Assembly: GCF_008830365.1 (NCBI RefSeq)
Contig: NZ_WBKI01000002.1
Span: forward strand, 62,001-126,000
Source of the DNA: Serratia proteamaculans
GTDB lineage: Bacteria; Pseudomonadota; Gammaproteobacteria; Enterobacterales; Enterobacteriaceae
Length of the DNA: 64,000 nt
Direction of reading: 5' to 3'
Shown here: positions 9,926 through 19,161 of the stretch, piece after piece
Layout: each line of letters begins with the position of its first letter
Numbering within the stretch: the first letter of the stretch is position 1
Translations under genes and position numbers: made by a program
The notes under the pieces: generated by a model
What the model was told of the DNA's origin: nothing
The model's input: the letters and a program-made list of their open reading frames with translations, nothing else
Databases searched by the model: none

Positions 9926-10936
9926 ATGAAGGTATTGGTCACCGGTGCAACCAGTGGGTTAGGCCGTAACGCCGTTGAATATCTGCGCCGTCAGGGCATA
10001 AAAGTGCGCGCGACCGGTCGCAACCAGGCTATGGGCAGTCTGCTGGAAAAAATGGGTGCGGAATTCATTCATGCCGATCTTACCAACCTGATCTCATCGC
10101 AGGCCAAAGCCATGCTGGCCGATGTGGACGTGCTGTGGCACTGCTCCAGTTTCACCTCCCCCTGGGGCACCGAAGAGGCATTTGAACTGGCCAACGTGCG
10201 CGCGACCCGTCGCCTGGGCGAATGGGCAGCGGCCTACGGTGTTGCGCAGTTTATCCATATCTCTTCGCCGGCGGTTTACTTCGACTATCATCACCATCGC
10301 AACGTTACCGAAGACTTCCGCCCTGCGCGCTATGCCAATGAGTTTGCACGCAGCAAGGCCGCCGGTGAACACGTGATCCAGCAGTTGGCGCTGTCCAACC
10401 CGCAGACTCACTTCACCATCCTGCGTCCTCAGGGGTTATTCGGACCGCACGACAAGGTGATGCTGCCGCGTTTACTGCAAATGATCAAACGCTACGGCAA
10501 CCTGCTGCTGCCACGCGGCGGTGCTGCGCTGGTGGACATGACCTATCTGGAAAACGCCGTGCACGCCATGTGGCTGGCAACCCAGAAAGAAAATACCCCA
10601 TCAGGCCGCGCCTATAACATCACCAACCAGCAACCGCGTCAGTTACATAGCGTGGTGCAGCAGTTGATCGACGAACTGGGCATGAAGTGTCGGATCCGTT
10701 CGGTACCCTACCCGATGCTCGACATGATGGCGCGCGGCATGGAAAAGCTCGGCAGCAAAAGTGAAAAAGAGCCGGTGCTGACCCACTATGGCGTCGCCAA
10801 GCTCAATTTTGATCTGACGCTGGACACCACCCGCGCCCAGCAAGAGCTGGACTACCGACCGATTATTTCGCTGGACGAAGGCATTTCCCGCACCGCCCGC
10901 TGGCTGAAAGAGCACGGTAAACTGCACGGCCTGTAA
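9926..10936 (+). CDS. ybjS: NAD-dependent epimerase/dehydratase family protein
   Basis: A 336-residue extended SDR with [16 protein letters not shown] at the N-terminus for NAD binding, and a catalytic region with [17 protein letters not shown] and [13 protein letters not shown]. The second motif occupies the place of the family Y-x3-K motif. It resembles 3-beta-hydroxysteroid dehydrogenase-like epimerases. The ATG at 9926 was preferred to an in-frame GTG at 9905 on family length (E. coli YbjS 337 residues). It lies 168 bases after ybjT, and its stop codon is directly followed, with no intervening base, by the stop of the convergent amiD. Substrate unknown. Confidence 0.9.
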   Translation: MKVLVTGATSGLGRNAVEYLRRQGIKVRATGRNQAMGSLLEKMGAEFIHADLTNLISSQAKAMLADVDVLWHCSSFTSPWGTEEAFELANVRATRRLGEWAAAYGVAQFIHISSPAVYFDYHHHRNVTEDFRPARYANEFARSKAAGEHVIQQLALSNPQTHFTILRPQGLFGPHDKVMLPRLLQMIKRYGNLLLPRGGAALVDMTYLENAVHAMWLATQKENTPSGRAYNITNQQPRQLHSVVQQLIDELGMKCRIRSVPYPMLDMMARGMEKLGSKSEKEPVLTHYGVAKLNFDLTLDTTRAQQELDYRPIISLDEGISRTARWLKEHGKLHGL

Positions 10937-11773
10937 TTAACGGGCTGCACCGTACTTCAGCAGCAGCGCGTCGACAATAGCCTCACTCTCGGCATCCGGC
11001 TCACCGCGATAATCGCTGGGCCGGAAATGCATCTGAAACGCCGCCAGCACGTTTTTCTGCTGCCGGACATCCCACTGCGCATCAATCCCGTAACCGTAAC
11101 TCGCCAGCTTTGCCATCAACGGCGCCAGCGGCACTTCGGCATGCTTATCCCGCCCAGCCAAGAGTTTCTTCACCTGCGCCTCATCCGGCCAGGCGCCTAT
11201 CCCCGCCTGCGCCAGTTGCTGCCAGGGGAATAACGGGCCGGGATCCTGCTTGCGCTGCGGCGCAATATCGCTGTGCCCGACTACGTCCGTCGGCTGAATA
11301 CCATAACGTTGGATAATATCTTGGCTCAGCGGGATCAACAGGGCAATTTGCTGTGGCGTATACGGCTGCCAGTGGGTAAACAGCAGGGTACGGTTGAACC
11401 CGCGATTAACGATTTCGATACCAATCGAGGTGTCATTCAGGTTGGTCCTGCCGCGCCAACTGCTGGCCCCAGCATGCCATGCGCGCAACGCTTCCGGCAC
11501 CAGTTGGAAAGCCACCGGTTTGCCCTGCGCCAGTGACGGGTGCGCCGGTAACAGATAATGCGCGCTGACGTGTTCATCCGTCAGGGTTTTCAATGAGGAG
11601 TGGAAATCTTCGGCGGTGTAATGCATCACCAGAAAACGAATGCGCTGGTCTGCGCCCTGCGCCTGATGCAGCGTTTCTAGCTGATAGCCACCATGATCGA
11701 CGATGGTGTTCTGCGGCACGCTTTGGCAGCCTGCGAGCAGCGCCACGGCAAATATCCCTGGCCAAATTTTCAC
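10937..11773 (-). CDS. amiD: N-acetylmuramoyl-L-alanine amidase AmiD, outer-membrane lipoprotein
   Basis: A 278-residue zinc amidase that cleaves the MurNAc-L-alanine bond in peptidoglycan fragments and anhydro-muropeptides. The N-terminus is a lipoprotein signal with lipobox LLAGC (Cys15); the next residues are Gln-Ser, which fits outer-membrane sorting. The Amidase_2 domain has VMHYTAEDF with the first zinc His, and VVGHSDIAPQRKQDPGPLFPW with the second His and catalytic Lys. The C-terminal 70 residues form the peptidoglycan-binding helical domain (YGYGIDAQWDVRQQKNVLAAFQMHFRP). Length matches E. coli AmiD (276). Confidence 0.96.
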   Translation of the reverse strand: MKIWPGIFAVALLAGCQSVPQNTIVDHGGYQLETLHQAQGADQRIRFLVMHYTAEDFHSSLKTLTDEHVSAHYLLPAHPSLAQGKPVAFQLVPEALRAWHAGASSWRGRTNLNDTSIGIEIVNRGFNRTLLFTHWQPYTPQQIALLIPLSQDIIQRYGIQPTDVVGHSDIAPQRKQDPGPLFPWQQLAQAGIGAWPDEAQVKKLLAGRDKHAEVPLAPLMAKLASYGYGIDAQWDVRQQKNVLAAFQMHFRPSDYRGEPDAESEAIVDALLLKYGAAR

Positions 11774-11891
11774 GAATCCCTCCTGTATTAGCTACGCCGA
11801 ATTTGTTACCCGGATTGATTAACTTGCATCCAATAATCAAGTTATTCAATAAATGATGACAGAGATGCCAGATGCCAGCCTCATCATTATG

Positions 11892-11915
11892 ACGCCCCGG
11901 AGATTACCGGGGCGT
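11892..11915 (-). terminator. Hairpin downstream of ybjQ
   Basis: ACGCCCCGG and CCGGGGCGT form a perfect nine-base stem with a six-base loop, just past the ybjQ stop. The following bases on the minus strand (CATAATGATG) lack a clear T tract, so termination strength is uncertain. Confidence 0.5.
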
Positions 11916-11926
11916 GAAAGAAGGGA

Positions 11927-12250
11927 TTAACGACTGACTTTCACTGCGGTGCCGCTGACGGTCACCATCAGCATACTGCTGTCTTTACCCACGGTTTCGT
12001 AATCAATATCAATGCCGACTACTGCGTTGGCGCCCAACTCTTTTGCCTGCTCTTCCAGTTCCTGGAAAGCGATCAGGCGTGCTTTGCGCAGCTCTTTCTC
12101 GTAAGCGCCGGAACGGCCACCCACGATGTCACGTACGCCGGCGAAGAAATCGCGAAAAATATTGGCACCCAAAATGGCCTCGCCGGTGACAACGCCGCAG
12201 TACTCGGTAATGGTAAACCCTTCCAGGGTCGGGGTGGTTGAAAGCTGCAT
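11927..12250 (-). CDS. ybjQ: YbjQ/UPF0145 family protein
   Basis: A 107-residue protein identical in length to E. coli YbjQ. Family features include [25 protein letters not shown], a central helix rich in Glu and Arg ([20 protein letters not shown]), and the strand-rich [13 protein letters not shown] segment. The family forms small pentameric or oligomeric barrels and may bind metal; function is not established. I chose the ATG at 12250, preceded by AAGGAG, over an upstream ATG that adds 18 unrelated residues. Confidence 0.92.
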   Translation of the reverse strand: MQLSTTPTLEGFTITEYCGVVTGEAILGANIFRDFFAGVRDIVGGRSGAYEKELRKARLIAFQELEEQAKELGANAVVGIDIDYETVGKDSSMLMVTVSGTAVKVSR

Positions 12251-12411
12251 CAAAACTCCTTGCTTGATTGATTCATGGCATTTATCTGACCATTGATTTG
12301 CCATTATGTTCTGTTATGAAATGGCACGCAGTACGAATGCAAGGCCCGAAATCGCATTTATACTGTAGGCTAGTGGTCTTCATGGTAGAGACTTTCACAT
12401 AAGGTAATGAG

Positions 12412-12960
12412 ATGAAAACAAAAACGATTGCGGCTGTTTTTCCCTTAGCGCTGTTACTGAGTGCCTGCACCACCGTTGAACCGGCATTCAAGGATATCGG
12501 CACCCGTACCGGCGGTTGTGTGGAAGGCGGCCCGGATACGGTCGCACAGAAATTTTACGATCTGCGTCTGCAACAGGGTACCGGCACCACCCTGCCGGAC
12601 AGCAACCGTCTGGCGCAACTGCAACCTTACCTGAGTAAAGTGCTGTACCAGGACCTGGTGACGGCCAACCAGAACCCAGGCAAGCATCAGATCACTGGCG
12701 ATCTGTTCACCGGCAATGCTCAGGGGCCGACCAGCGCAACCGTCGCCAGCGCGTCGACCATTCCTAATACCGATGCCAAAAATATCCCGCTGCGCGTTCA
12801 GCTCAGCTACCAGAAAGACGGCGGTAGCGCGGTCAACTGGCAGGATGAAGTGCTGATGGTACGTGAGGGCACCTGTTGGGTGGTCGACGACATCCGCTAT
12901 CTGAACGTGCCGCCACACGCCGCCAGCGGTACACTGCGCCAGGTGTTGGAAAACCAGTAA
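12412..12960 (+). CDS. ybjP: Predicted lipoprotein YbjP
   Basis: A 182-residue exported lipoprotein with a 19-residue signal ending in the lipobox LLSAC, followed by Thr-Thr, which fits outer-membrane retention. The mature part has a DUF3828-like pattern (VAQKFYDLRLQQGTG, YLSKVLYQDLV, and ...EGTCWVVDDIRYLNVP near the end). It sits between ybjQ and artP as in E. coli. Start after AAGGTAATGAG. Function unknown. Confidence 0.88.
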   Translation: MKTKTIAAVFPLALLLSACTTVEPAFKDIGTRTGGCVEGGPDTVAQKFYDLRLQQGTGTTLPDSNRLAQLQPYLSKVLYQDLVTANQNPGKHQITGDLFTGNAQGPTSATVASASTIPNTDAKNIPLRVQLSYQKDGGSAVNWQDEVLMVREGTCWVVDDIRYLNVPPHAASGTLRQVLENQ

Positions 12961-13140
12961 GCCAACTCAACCACCGGTGCCCCACGGTGCCGGTGGTTAA
13001 AAAACCGCCCTGATCGCGCTCAATATTTGTTCACTTTGAGAAATTTCGCTACCTGCTTCACAGCATGCACGACAAATCCCCCCTTCGAACCTGAGTCGCG
13101 GTATCTTGTGCTATTCTTTTACTATTCTGCCGCGCAGTAA

Positions 13141-13176
13141 TAAATTTTAACGCACAAAGATTGCATAAGTATTCTG
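13141..13176 (+). promoter_or_regulatory. Candidate tandem ARG boxes upstream of artP
   Basis: TAAATTTTAACGCA (13141-13154) and TGCATAAGTATTCT (13162-13175) fit the ArgR half-box pattern TGAAT-4(A/T)-ATTCA at 11 and 12 of 14 positions. Their starts are 21 bases apart, the spacing of paired ARG boxes in E. coli. This predicts repression of artPIQM by arginine-bound ArgR. Confidence 0.55.
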
Positions 13177-13221
13177 TGGAAGTTAACATTCGCGGCATCA
13201 ATATCTATTCAATTTTGGCGC

Positions 13222-13950
13222 ATGAGCATTCAACTTAACGGTATCAACTGCTATTACGGCGCACATCAGGCGCTGTTTGACATCACGCTGGATTGCCCAG
13301 CAGGGGAAACCTTAGTGCTGCTGGGTCCTAGCGGCGCGGGGAAAAGCTCATTGCTACGGGTGTTAAATCTGCTGGAAATGCCACGTTCAGGCCAATTGCA
13401 GATTGCCGGTAATCAATTCGACTTCAAACAGGCTCCGGGTGAAAAAGCCATTCGCGAGCTGCGTCAGAATGTCGGCATGGTCTTCCAGCAATACAACCTC
13501 TGGCCTCACCTCACCGTGGTGCAAAACCTGATCGAAGCGCCGTGTCGCGTACTGGGCCTGACCAAGGCTCAGGCGATGGGACGTGCCGACAAGCTGCTGA
13601 AGCGCCTGCGCCTGACCGACTTTGCCGATCGTTTCCCACTGCACCTTTCCGGAGGCCAACAACAACGCGTGGCCATTGCCCGCGCGCTGATGATGGAACC
13701 GCAAGTGTTGCTGTTTGATGAACCGACCGCCGCGCTGGATCCTGAAATCACCGCCCAAATCGTCAGCATCATTCGCGAATTGGCCGGCACCGGCATCACC
13801 CAGGTGATCGTAACCCACGAAGTGGAAGTGGCGCGCAAAACCGCCAGCCGCGTGGTGTACATGGAAAACGGCCACGTCGTGGAACAGGGCGATGCCAGTC
13901 ACTTCAAGCATCCACAGACCACCGAGTTTGCCAATTACTTATCACACTAA
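13222..13950 (+). CDS. artP: Arginine ABC transporter ATP-binding protein
   Basis: A 242-residue ABC ATPase that powers arginine import. Walker A is GPSGAGKSS, the Q-loop lies in [10 protein letters not shown], the signature is LSGGQQQR, Walker B is [12 protein letters not shown], and the switch His is in IVTHEV. Length and sequence match E. coli ArtP. It heads the artPIQM operon; the gap to artI is 33 bases. Candidate ArgR boxes lie 50-80 bases upstream. Confidence 0.97.
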   Translation: MSIQLNGINCYYGAHQALFDITLDCPAGETLVLLGPSGAGKSSLLRVLNLLEMPRSGQLQIAGNQFDFKQAPGEKAIRELRQNVGMVFQQYNLWPHLTVVQNLIEAPCRVLGLTKAQAMGRADKLLKRLRLTDFADRFPLHLSGGQQQRVAIARALMMEPQVLLFDEPTAALDPEITAQIVSIIRELAGTGITQVIVTHEVEVARKTASRVVYMENGHVVEQGDASHFKHPQTTEFANYLSH

Positions 13951-13983
13951 CAATTCTACTTGCTGTAATTTGGGGAGTTTGCG

Positions 13984-14715
13984 ATGAAAAAACTAATAAT
14001 CGCCGCCGTTCTGGCTGGCATCAGCGTTTCCGCCTCCGCAGCCGAAACTATCCGTTTCGCTACCGAAGCTTCTTATCCTCCATTTGAATTTATTGACGCC
14101 AGCAACAAGATCCAGGGCTTTGATGTCGATCTGGCCAACGCGCTGTGTAAAGAGATCCAGGCCGAGTGCACCTTTACCAATCAGGCCTTTGACAGCCTGA
14201 TCCCAAGCCTGAAGTTCAAGCGTTTCGACGCGGTGATGGCCGGTATGGATATCACGCCTGAGCGTGAAAAACAGGTGCTGTTTACCAAGCCGTATTACGA
14301 CAACTCCGCCCTGTTTGTCGCCCAGAAAGGCGCCGTTGCTGACGTCGCTGCGCTGAAAGGCAAGAAAGTGGGCGTGCAGAACGGCACCACCCATCAGAAA
14401 TACCTGACCGACAAGCACCCGGAAATCACCACCGTGCCTTATGACAGCTATCAGAACGCCATTCTGGATCTGAAAAATGGCCGCGTTGATGCGGTATTCG
14501 GTGACACTGCGGTGGTCAACGAATGGCTGAAACAAAATGCGGCACTGGCCGCCGTGGGCGAGAAGGTGACCGATAAAGACTACTTCGGTACCGGGTTGGG
14601 CATTGCCGTTCGCCAGAAAAATACCGATCTGCAGGGCAAGTTCAACGCCGCTCTGGACAAGATCAAACAGGATGGGACTTACCAAACCATCTACAAAAAA
14701 TGGTTCCAGCAGTAA
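13984..14715 (+). CDS. artI: Arginine ABC transporter periplasmic binding protein ArtI
   Basis: A 243-residue solute-binding protein of family 3. A signal peptide of 19 residues ends ISVSASAAE. The mature part opens with ETIRFATEASYPPFEFID and holds GFDVDLANALCKEIQAECTF and the hinge/ligand segment GDTAVVNEWL typical of lysine/arginine/ornithine binders. Its paralogue artJ lies 1.6 kb downstream, outside the operon, as in E. coli. Start after GGGGAGTTTGCG. Confidence 0.96.
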   Translation: MKKLIIAAVLAGISVSASAAETIRFATEASYPPFEFIDASNKIQGFDVDLANALCKEIQAECTFTNQAFDSLIPSLKFKRFDAVMAGMDITPEREKQVLFTKPYYDNSALFVAQKGAVADVAALKGKKVGVQNGTTHQKYLTDKHPEITTVPYDSYQNAILDLKNGRVDAVFGDTAVVNEWLKQNAALAAVGEKVTDKDYFGTGLGIAVRQKNTDLQGKFNAALDKIKQDGTYQTIYKKWFQQ

Positions 14716-14724
14716 TCAACTCCG

Positions 14725-15441
14725 ATGAATGAAATTCAACCTTTAGCAAGCGCCGCCGGGATGACCGTCGGCCTTGCCGTTTGCGCCCTTATCCTTGGGC
14801 TGATCCTGGCGATGCTGTTTGCCGTCTGGGAGTCATCACGCTGGAAAGTGGTTAGCTGGCTCGGCACCGCCTGGGTCACCCTGCTACGTGGCCTGCCGGA
14901 AATTCTGGTGGTGCTGTTCATCTATTTCGGCTCATCGCAACTGTTGTTGATGCTGTCCGATGGCTTCACCCTGAACCTTGGCCTGTTCCAACTGCCAGTC
15001 CAACTGGCGATTGATAACTTCGAAGTCAGCCCGTTCCTGTGCGGCGTGATTGCCCTCGCCCTGCTCTATTCTGCCTATGCCTCGCAAACGCTGCGCGGCG
15101 CGCTGAAAGCCGTACCGCAGGGACAGTGGGAATCTGGTCAGGCGTTGGGGATGAGCACCACGGCGATTTTCTTTCGCCTGATCATGCCGCAGATGTGGCG
15201 TCATGCCCTACCCGGCCTGGGTAACCAGTGGCTGGTCTTGCTGAAGGATACCGCACTGGTGTCACTGATCAGCGTTAACGATCTGATGCTGCAAACCAAA
15301 AGCATCGCTACCCGCACCCAGGAACCTTTTACCTGGTACGTGATTGCGGCGGCGATTTATCTGGTGGTCACCCTGTTCAGCCAGTACATCATTAAACGCA
15401 TAGAACTGCGCACCACGCGTTTTGAGCGGGGGCCATCCTAA
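14725..15441 (+). CDS. artQ: Arginine ABC transporter permease ArtQ
   Basis: A 238-residue integral membrane permease with about five hydrophobic helices. The EAA-type cytoplasmic loop is [31 protein letters not shown], followed by the coupling-helix region and [16 protein letters not shown]. It starts nine bases after artI and its last base is shared with the artM start (ATG overlapping TAA), consistent with coupled translation and a heterodimeric ArtQM channel. Confidence 0.96.
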   Translation: MNEIQPLASAAGMTVGLAVCALILGLILAMLFAVWESSRWKVVSWLGTAWVTLLRGLPEILVVLFIYFGSSQLLLMLSDGFTLNLGLFQLPVQLAIDNFEVSPFLCGVIALALLYSAYASQTLRGALKAVPQGQWESGQALGMSTTAIFFRLIMPQMWRHALPGLGNQWLVLLKDTALVSLISVNDLMLQTKSIATRTQEPFTWYVIAAAIYLVVTLFSQYIIKRIELRTTRFERGPS

Positions 15442-16109
15442 TGTTTGAGTTCTTGCCTGAAATTCTCAAAGGGCTGCATACCAGCCTGACGCTGACCATT
15501 ACCGCCCTGATCGTGGCGCTGGTGCTGTCACTGGTGCTGACGGTGATCCTGACGCTGAAAACGCCGATCCTGACGCCGTTGGTGAAAATCTACATCACCC
15601 TGTTCACCGGTACGCCGCTGCTGGTGCAGATCTTCCTGATCTACTACGGCCCAGGCCAGTTCCCGGCGATCCGCGAATACCCGTGGCTGTGGGATTTGCT
15701 GTCGCAGCCGTGGCTGTGTGCAATGATCGCACTGGCGCTGAACAGTGCGGCCTACACCACCCAACTGTTCTACGGTGCCGTGCGGGCTATCCCGGCCGGT
15801 CAGTGGCAATCGTGCGAAGCGCTCGGCATGTCACGCGCACAGTCGTTGCGTATCCTGCTGCCGTTCGCCTTTAAGCGTGCGCTGTCGTCTTACTCCAACG
15901 AAGTGGTGCTGGTGTTCAAAAGTACCTCTCTGGCCTACACCATCACCCTGATGGAAGTGATGGGCTACAGCCAACTGATGTATGGCCGTACCTACGACGT
16001 GATGGTGTTTGGTGCCGCCGGGCTGGTGTATCTATGCGTCAACGGCCTGCTGACGCTGCTGATGCGTCTGGTGGAACGCCGGGCGCTGGCTTTCGAACGC
16101 CGCAACTGA
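15441..16109 (+). CDS. artM: Arginine ABC transporter permease ArtM
   Basis: A 222-residue membrane permease that pairs with ArtQ. The EAA loop reads AVRAIPAGQWQSCEALGMSRAQSLRILLP. It matches E. coli ArtM in length and is the last gene of artPIQM, followed at once by a strong intrinsic terminator before artJ. Confidence 0.96.
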   Translation: MFEFLPEILKGLHTSLTLTITALIVALVLSLVLTVILTLKTPILTPLVKIYITLFTGTPLLVQIFLIYYGPGQFPAIREYPWLWDLLSQPWLCAMIALALNSAAYTTQLFYGAVRAIPAGQWQSCEALGMSRAQSLRILLPFAFKRALSSYSNEVVLVFKSTSLAYTITLMEVMGYSQLMYGRTYDVMVFGAAGLVYLCVNGLLTLLMRLVERRALAFERRN

Positions 16110-16129
16110 GTGAGTTAACCAACGCTCTC

Positions 16130-16159
16130 AAAGCCCTGCCATCGTGCGGGGCTTTTTTA
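16130..16159 (+). terminator. Intrinsic terminator of artPIQM
   Basis: AAAGCCCTGC pairs with GCGGGGCTTT (one T-G pair) around a six-base loop and is followed by a T run. It separates artM from the independently transcribed artJ. Confidence 0.85.
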
Positions 16160-16166
16160 TACCCAA

Positions 16167-16205
16167 TGCAAATCTTTAATCATTTATATTGCATATTAAT
16201 TCATT
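16167..16205 (+). promoter_or_regulatory. Candidate tandem ARG boxes upstream of artJ
   Basis: TGCATATTAATTCA (16190-16203) matches the ArgR box consensus at all but one position. A second, weaker box, CAAATCTTTAATCA, lies exactly 21 bases upstream (16169-16182). The pair lies between the artM terminator and artJ. It predicts arginine repression of artJ separate from artP. Confidence 0.65.
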
Positions 16206-16317
16206 AGGTGGCAGGGTTAACACCGAGCAACAGCCGCCAGAACATCTGGGTTATTGTCAGTAAAATCAAGCGGTGACGCGATAAAAACACGCAGACTTGC
16301 AGACAGGAGTTTTAAGC

Positions 16318-17052
16318 ATGAAAAAACTATTACTGGCCGCCACGGTATTAGCGGGCATCGCCTTCAACGCCAACGCAGCCGAGACCATTCGCTTCGCCTC
16401 TTCCGCCACCTATCCGCCGTTCGAGTCGCTGGATGCCAATAACAAGATCGTGGGCTTCGATATCGATCTGGCCAACGCATTGTGCAAACAAATGAAGGCC
16501 GAATGTACCTTCACCAACCAGGCATTCGACAGCCTGATCGCCGCGCTGAAATTCAAGAAATACGATGCCGTGATTTCCGGAATGGACATCACGCCCGAGC
16601 GCAGCAAGCAAGTTTCCTTCACCCAGCCCTATTACGCCAACTCGGCCATCGTGATTGCCGAGAAAGGTAAATTCAGTTCGCTGGCAGATCTGAAAGGGAA
16701 AAAGGTCGGCATGGAGAACGGCACCACTCACCAAAAATACATGCAGGACAAACATCCGGAGATTAACACCGTCTCTTACGACAGCTATCAGAACGCCATT
16801 CTCGAACTGAAAAATGGCCGCATTGACGGGGTCTTCGGTGACACTGCCGTGGTGAATGAGTGGCTCAAGAACAACCCTCAGTTGGCCCCAGTCGGCGAGC
16901 ACGTTACCGATGCGCAATACTTCGGTACCGGGCTGGGCATTGCGGTACGACCAGACAATCAGGCGCTGCTGACCAAGCTTAATAGCGCGCTGGACGCCAT
17001 CAAGGCCGACGGCACCTACAAAGCCATTAACGACAAGTGGTTCCCGCAGTAA
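16318..17052 (+). CDS. artJ: Arginine-binding periplasmic protein ArtJ
   Basis: A 244-residue binding protein closely related to ArtI (ETIRFASSATYPPFESLDANNKIVGF, GDTAVVNEWL). The signal peptide ends FNANAAE. In E. coli, ArtJ is the strict L-arginine binder. The ATG at 16318 follows GACAGGAGTTTTAAGC; an in-frame ATG at 16297 would extend the signal peptide with seven unlikely residues. It has its own promoter region with candidate ARG boxes. A perfect nine-base hairpin with a GATA loop follows at 17062. Confidence 0.95.
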   Translation: MKKLLLAATVLAGIAFNANAAETIRFASSATYPPFESLDANNKIVGFDIDLANALCKQMKAECTFTNQAFDSLIAALKFKKYDAVISGMDITPERSKQVSFTQPYYANSAIVIAEKGKFSSLADLKGKKVGMENGTTHQKYMQDKHPEINTVSYDSYQNAILELKNGRIDGVFGDTAVVNEWLKNNPQLAPVGEHVTDAQYFGTGLGIAVRPDNQALLTKLNSALDAIKADGTYKAINDKWFPQ

Positions 17053-17061
17053 CACCTGTTC

Positions 17062-17083
17062 AGGGCGTGGGATACCACGCCCT
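17062..17083 (+). terminator. Hairpin after artJ
   Basis: AGGGCGTGG and CCACGCCCT form a perfect stem with the tetraloop GATA. No T tract follows, so it may stabilise the mRNA end instead of ending transcription alone. Confidence 0.5.
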
Positions 17084-17140
17084 ACACCTGTCTCAGTAGT
17101 CTATTCTGTTGATAAGGCAACCCGCTTACAGGTGGCGATG

Positions 17141-17758
17141 ATGAGCAAATATGATGTTGCAAACTCGCAGGGACAATTTGCCGACGGCACCCGCCAGGAA
17201 GTGCTGCTCAATAAACTGGGCATAGTCCGCTTAGAAGATATCAACGATGTTGAACTGGTGCTGTTGGAAAAGTTGTATCACTCCGTTTTAGGCGCTGACC
17301 TCCCTCAGGGCCGGATTACCCTGGCCATGCTCAGGCAATGGCATCACCGCTGGCTGGGCAATGTCTATGATTGGGCCGGCCACGACCGCTCAGTCAATAT
17401 CAGTAAAAACGGCTTTATGTTCGCACCGGCAGCGCAAATCGTTAAGCTGATGGGCCAATTTCAGTCAAACTGCCTGGATCGCTATACGCCCTGCACTAAC
17501 ATGGATGAAACCCTGTTAACTGAAGCCATCGCCATTACCCATATTGAGCTGATTCTGATCCATCCTTTTCGCGAGGGAAATGGTCGGCTGGCGCGTTTAT
17601 TATCGGACGTGATGGCGGTTCAGGCGGGGTTTGAACCCCTGGATTATGGCAGTTGGGAAAACAACCGACCGCAGTATATCGCCGCTATTCATCATGGGAT
17701 GTTGATGGATTATCGGCCGATGCAGGATTGGGTTAGACAGGCGCTGACAGGGGGCTAA
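17141..17758 (+). CDS. Fic-domain protein (probable AMP- or NMP-transferase, toxin-like)
   Basis: A 205-residue Fic/DOC-family enzyme. The intact active-site motif HPFREGNGRLAR lies at about residues 141-152, with the catalytic His, the acidic metal ligand and both arginines. The flap region is VYDWAGHDRSVNISKNGFMFAPA. Such enzymes usually move AMP from ATP onto a target protein's hydroxyl side chain. I see no inhibitory (S/T)xxxE(G/N) motif within the protein, so a separate antitoxin is expected; a candidate is encoded convergently at 17755-17922. Start choice is uncertain: AGGTGG at 17130 favours the ATG at 17141, with an ATG at 17138 and a GTG at 17132 as alternatives. The gene is an insertion between artJ and rlmC relative to E. 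coli. Confidence 0.88.
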   Translation: MSKYDVANSQGQFADGTRQEVLLNKLGIVRLEDINDVELVLLEKLYHSVLGADLPQGRITLAMLRQWHHRWLGNVYDWAGHDRSVNISKNGFMFAPAAQIVKLMGQFQSNCLDRYTPCTNMDETLLTEAIAITHIELILIHPFREGNGRLARLLSDVMAVQAGFEPLDYGSWENNRPQYIAAIHHGMLMDYRPMQDWVRQALTGG

Positions 17759-17922
17759 AGAGCCAGGTGTAAATAAGCGTATTTTTCACGCTTTTCGGCC
17801 AATGTAGCCGCCAACTGGGCTGACGCCTGCCCGGTTTCAATGGCCGTGGAAGTGGCAACGGCACGCACAATGCGCTCTGACGACAGTTTACCGGGTTGTC
17901 TCTGTGGCTTGTGCTGTTTCAT
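17755..17922 (-). CDS. Small protein, candidate antitoxin of the adjacent Fic enzyme
   Basis: A 55-residue protein starting MKQHKPQRQPGKLSSER and containing VRAVATSTAIETGQASAQ, then a charged helix AEKREKYAYLHLAL. The start has a strong ribosome binding site, GAGGGG, five bases upstream. STAIETG resembles the Fic inhibitory motif (S/T)xxxE(G/N), with Thr then Gly after the Glu, as in small class I Fic antitoxins such as VbhA and YhfG. The gene is convergent with fic and their ends overlap by four bases, unlike the usual same-strand upstream antitoxin. It lies 43 bases downstream of rlmC on the same strand and may be read through from it. The antitoxin role is inference from motif and position. 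Confidence 0.65.
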   Translation of the reverse strand: MKQHKPQRQPGKLSSERIVRAVATSTAIETGQASAQLAATLAEKREKYAYLHLAL

Positions 17923-17965
17923 GTTATCCCCTCGCTATTGGGCTCAGTATAACCTCAATCTACGA

Positions 17966-19093
17966 TTACTGCCGTACCAGCAGCGTCAGCACTTCGTAAT
18001 GGGCGGTGTGCGGGAACATATCAAACAGTTGCACGCGCTCGATGCGGTAATCCGGCAACATCTCAATATCTTTCGCCATGCTCTCGGCGTTGCAACTCGA
18101 ATACAGAATATAACCTGGCGCCATCTGGTTCAGATAGTCGCACAGCGCCTTGCCAATGCCGCGGCGCGGCGGATTGACCAGCACCAGTTGCGGCACGCTG
18201 CCTTCGGCGGTAGCGAACTGAGTAGAATCCAGCGCCTTAAAATCGACGTGTTGCAAACCCAGGGTTTCTGCCGACTGGCGCGCACAGGCAATCGCCTCGG
18301 CACTGATCTCAATGCCGGTCAGCCGTGTTTCCGACTGGGCGCAATGCAGGCCAAACCCACCCACACCACAGAACAGATCCCACATGCTGTCAATAGCCAA
18401 CGCCTGTACCCAGTCGCGAGCGGTGGCGTAAAGTTCTGCGGCCACCTGCGGATTGGTCTGGAAGAAACTTTGCGGGCGGATATACAACGGCACCTGATTA
18501 AACCGCTCTTCCAGTGCCTGCTGCCCGGTAAGCGGGATCTCCCGTTCCCCTTCCATAATCGCCATATGCACCGGCTGAATATTAGCGGAGATCACCCTGA
18601 GCTGCGGCAACTGCTGTTGCAGCCACGGCAGCGCAGCGCGTAGTTGCGCAAGTTTGCTATCTGAACGCAGTACAAAACGCAGCATTACGCCACCGCTGTG
18701 GGTACTTTCAGTCAGCAGAAGGTACTTCAGTTCACCGCGTTTACGCGCCACGTTGTAAGGCGTCAGGCCAGCGCGGGCGATAAAGCTTTTCAACACATCG
18801 AACATCGGCGCAAAACTGGCCGGATACAGCGGGCAGGCGCTCAGATCCACCGGCGTACCGTCGCGATGCAGCATGCCAAGTAGCGGACGCTCTACGCTGC
18901 CGCTGACCACCATTTTGGCTTTATTGCGGAATGCGCTCTGCTCACCGGCGATCGGTTCCAGCCACTGTACGACGTCACGGTCGGCCAGCAGTGATTGCAG
19001 ATGATGCTGTTTGTCCGTCAGTTGCTGCGGGTAAGGCTTTTCCAGCCACTGACAGGAACGGCAGGTGCCCGCCGTATACAAAGCGCAATGCAT
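17966..19093 (-). CDS. rlmC: 23S rRNA (uracil(747)-C(5))-methyltransferase RlmC
   Basis: A 375-residue SAM-dependent methyltransferase, the same length as E. coli RlmC (RumB), which makes m5U at position 747 of 23S rRNA. The N-terminus has the cluster motif [16 protein letters not shown] for a 4Fe-4S centre. The Rossmann domain has [14 protein letters not shown], then VNPPRRGIG, and the catalytic Cys in [10 protein letters not shown] chose the ATG at 19093; an upstream in-frame start would add residues before the cluster that the family lacks. Confidence 0.96.
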   Translation of the reverse strand: MHCALYTAGTCRSCQWLEKPYPQQLTDKQHHLQSLLADRDVVQWLEPIAGEQSAFRNKAKMVVSGSVERPLLGMLHRDGTPVDLSACPLYPASFAPMFDVLKSFIARAGLTPYNVARKRGELKYLLLTESTHSGGVMLRFVLRSDSKLAQLRAALPWLQQQLPQLRVISANIQPVHMAIMEGEREIPLTGQQALEERFNQVPLYIRPQSFFQTNPQVAAELYATARDWVQALAIDSMWDLFCGVGGFGLHCAQSETRLTGIEISAEAIACARQSAETLGLQHVDFKALDSTQFATAEGSVPQLVLVNPPRRGIGKALCDYLNQMAPGYILYSSCNAESMAKDIEMLPDYRIERVQLFDMFPHTAHYEVLTLLVRQ

Positions 19094-19161
19094 GAAGATA
19101 ACCCTGAGTTCGGGGTGAATAATTAAGGGCGCAGAGTTTATCACTCTACGCCGTTAAAATC

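Noticed and set aside
12969-12998. Inverted repeat AACCACCGG...CCGGTGGTT after ybjP as a terminator
   Set aside because: The stem is plausible but A's rather than T's follow on the plus strand. I could not support termination and left it out of the features.
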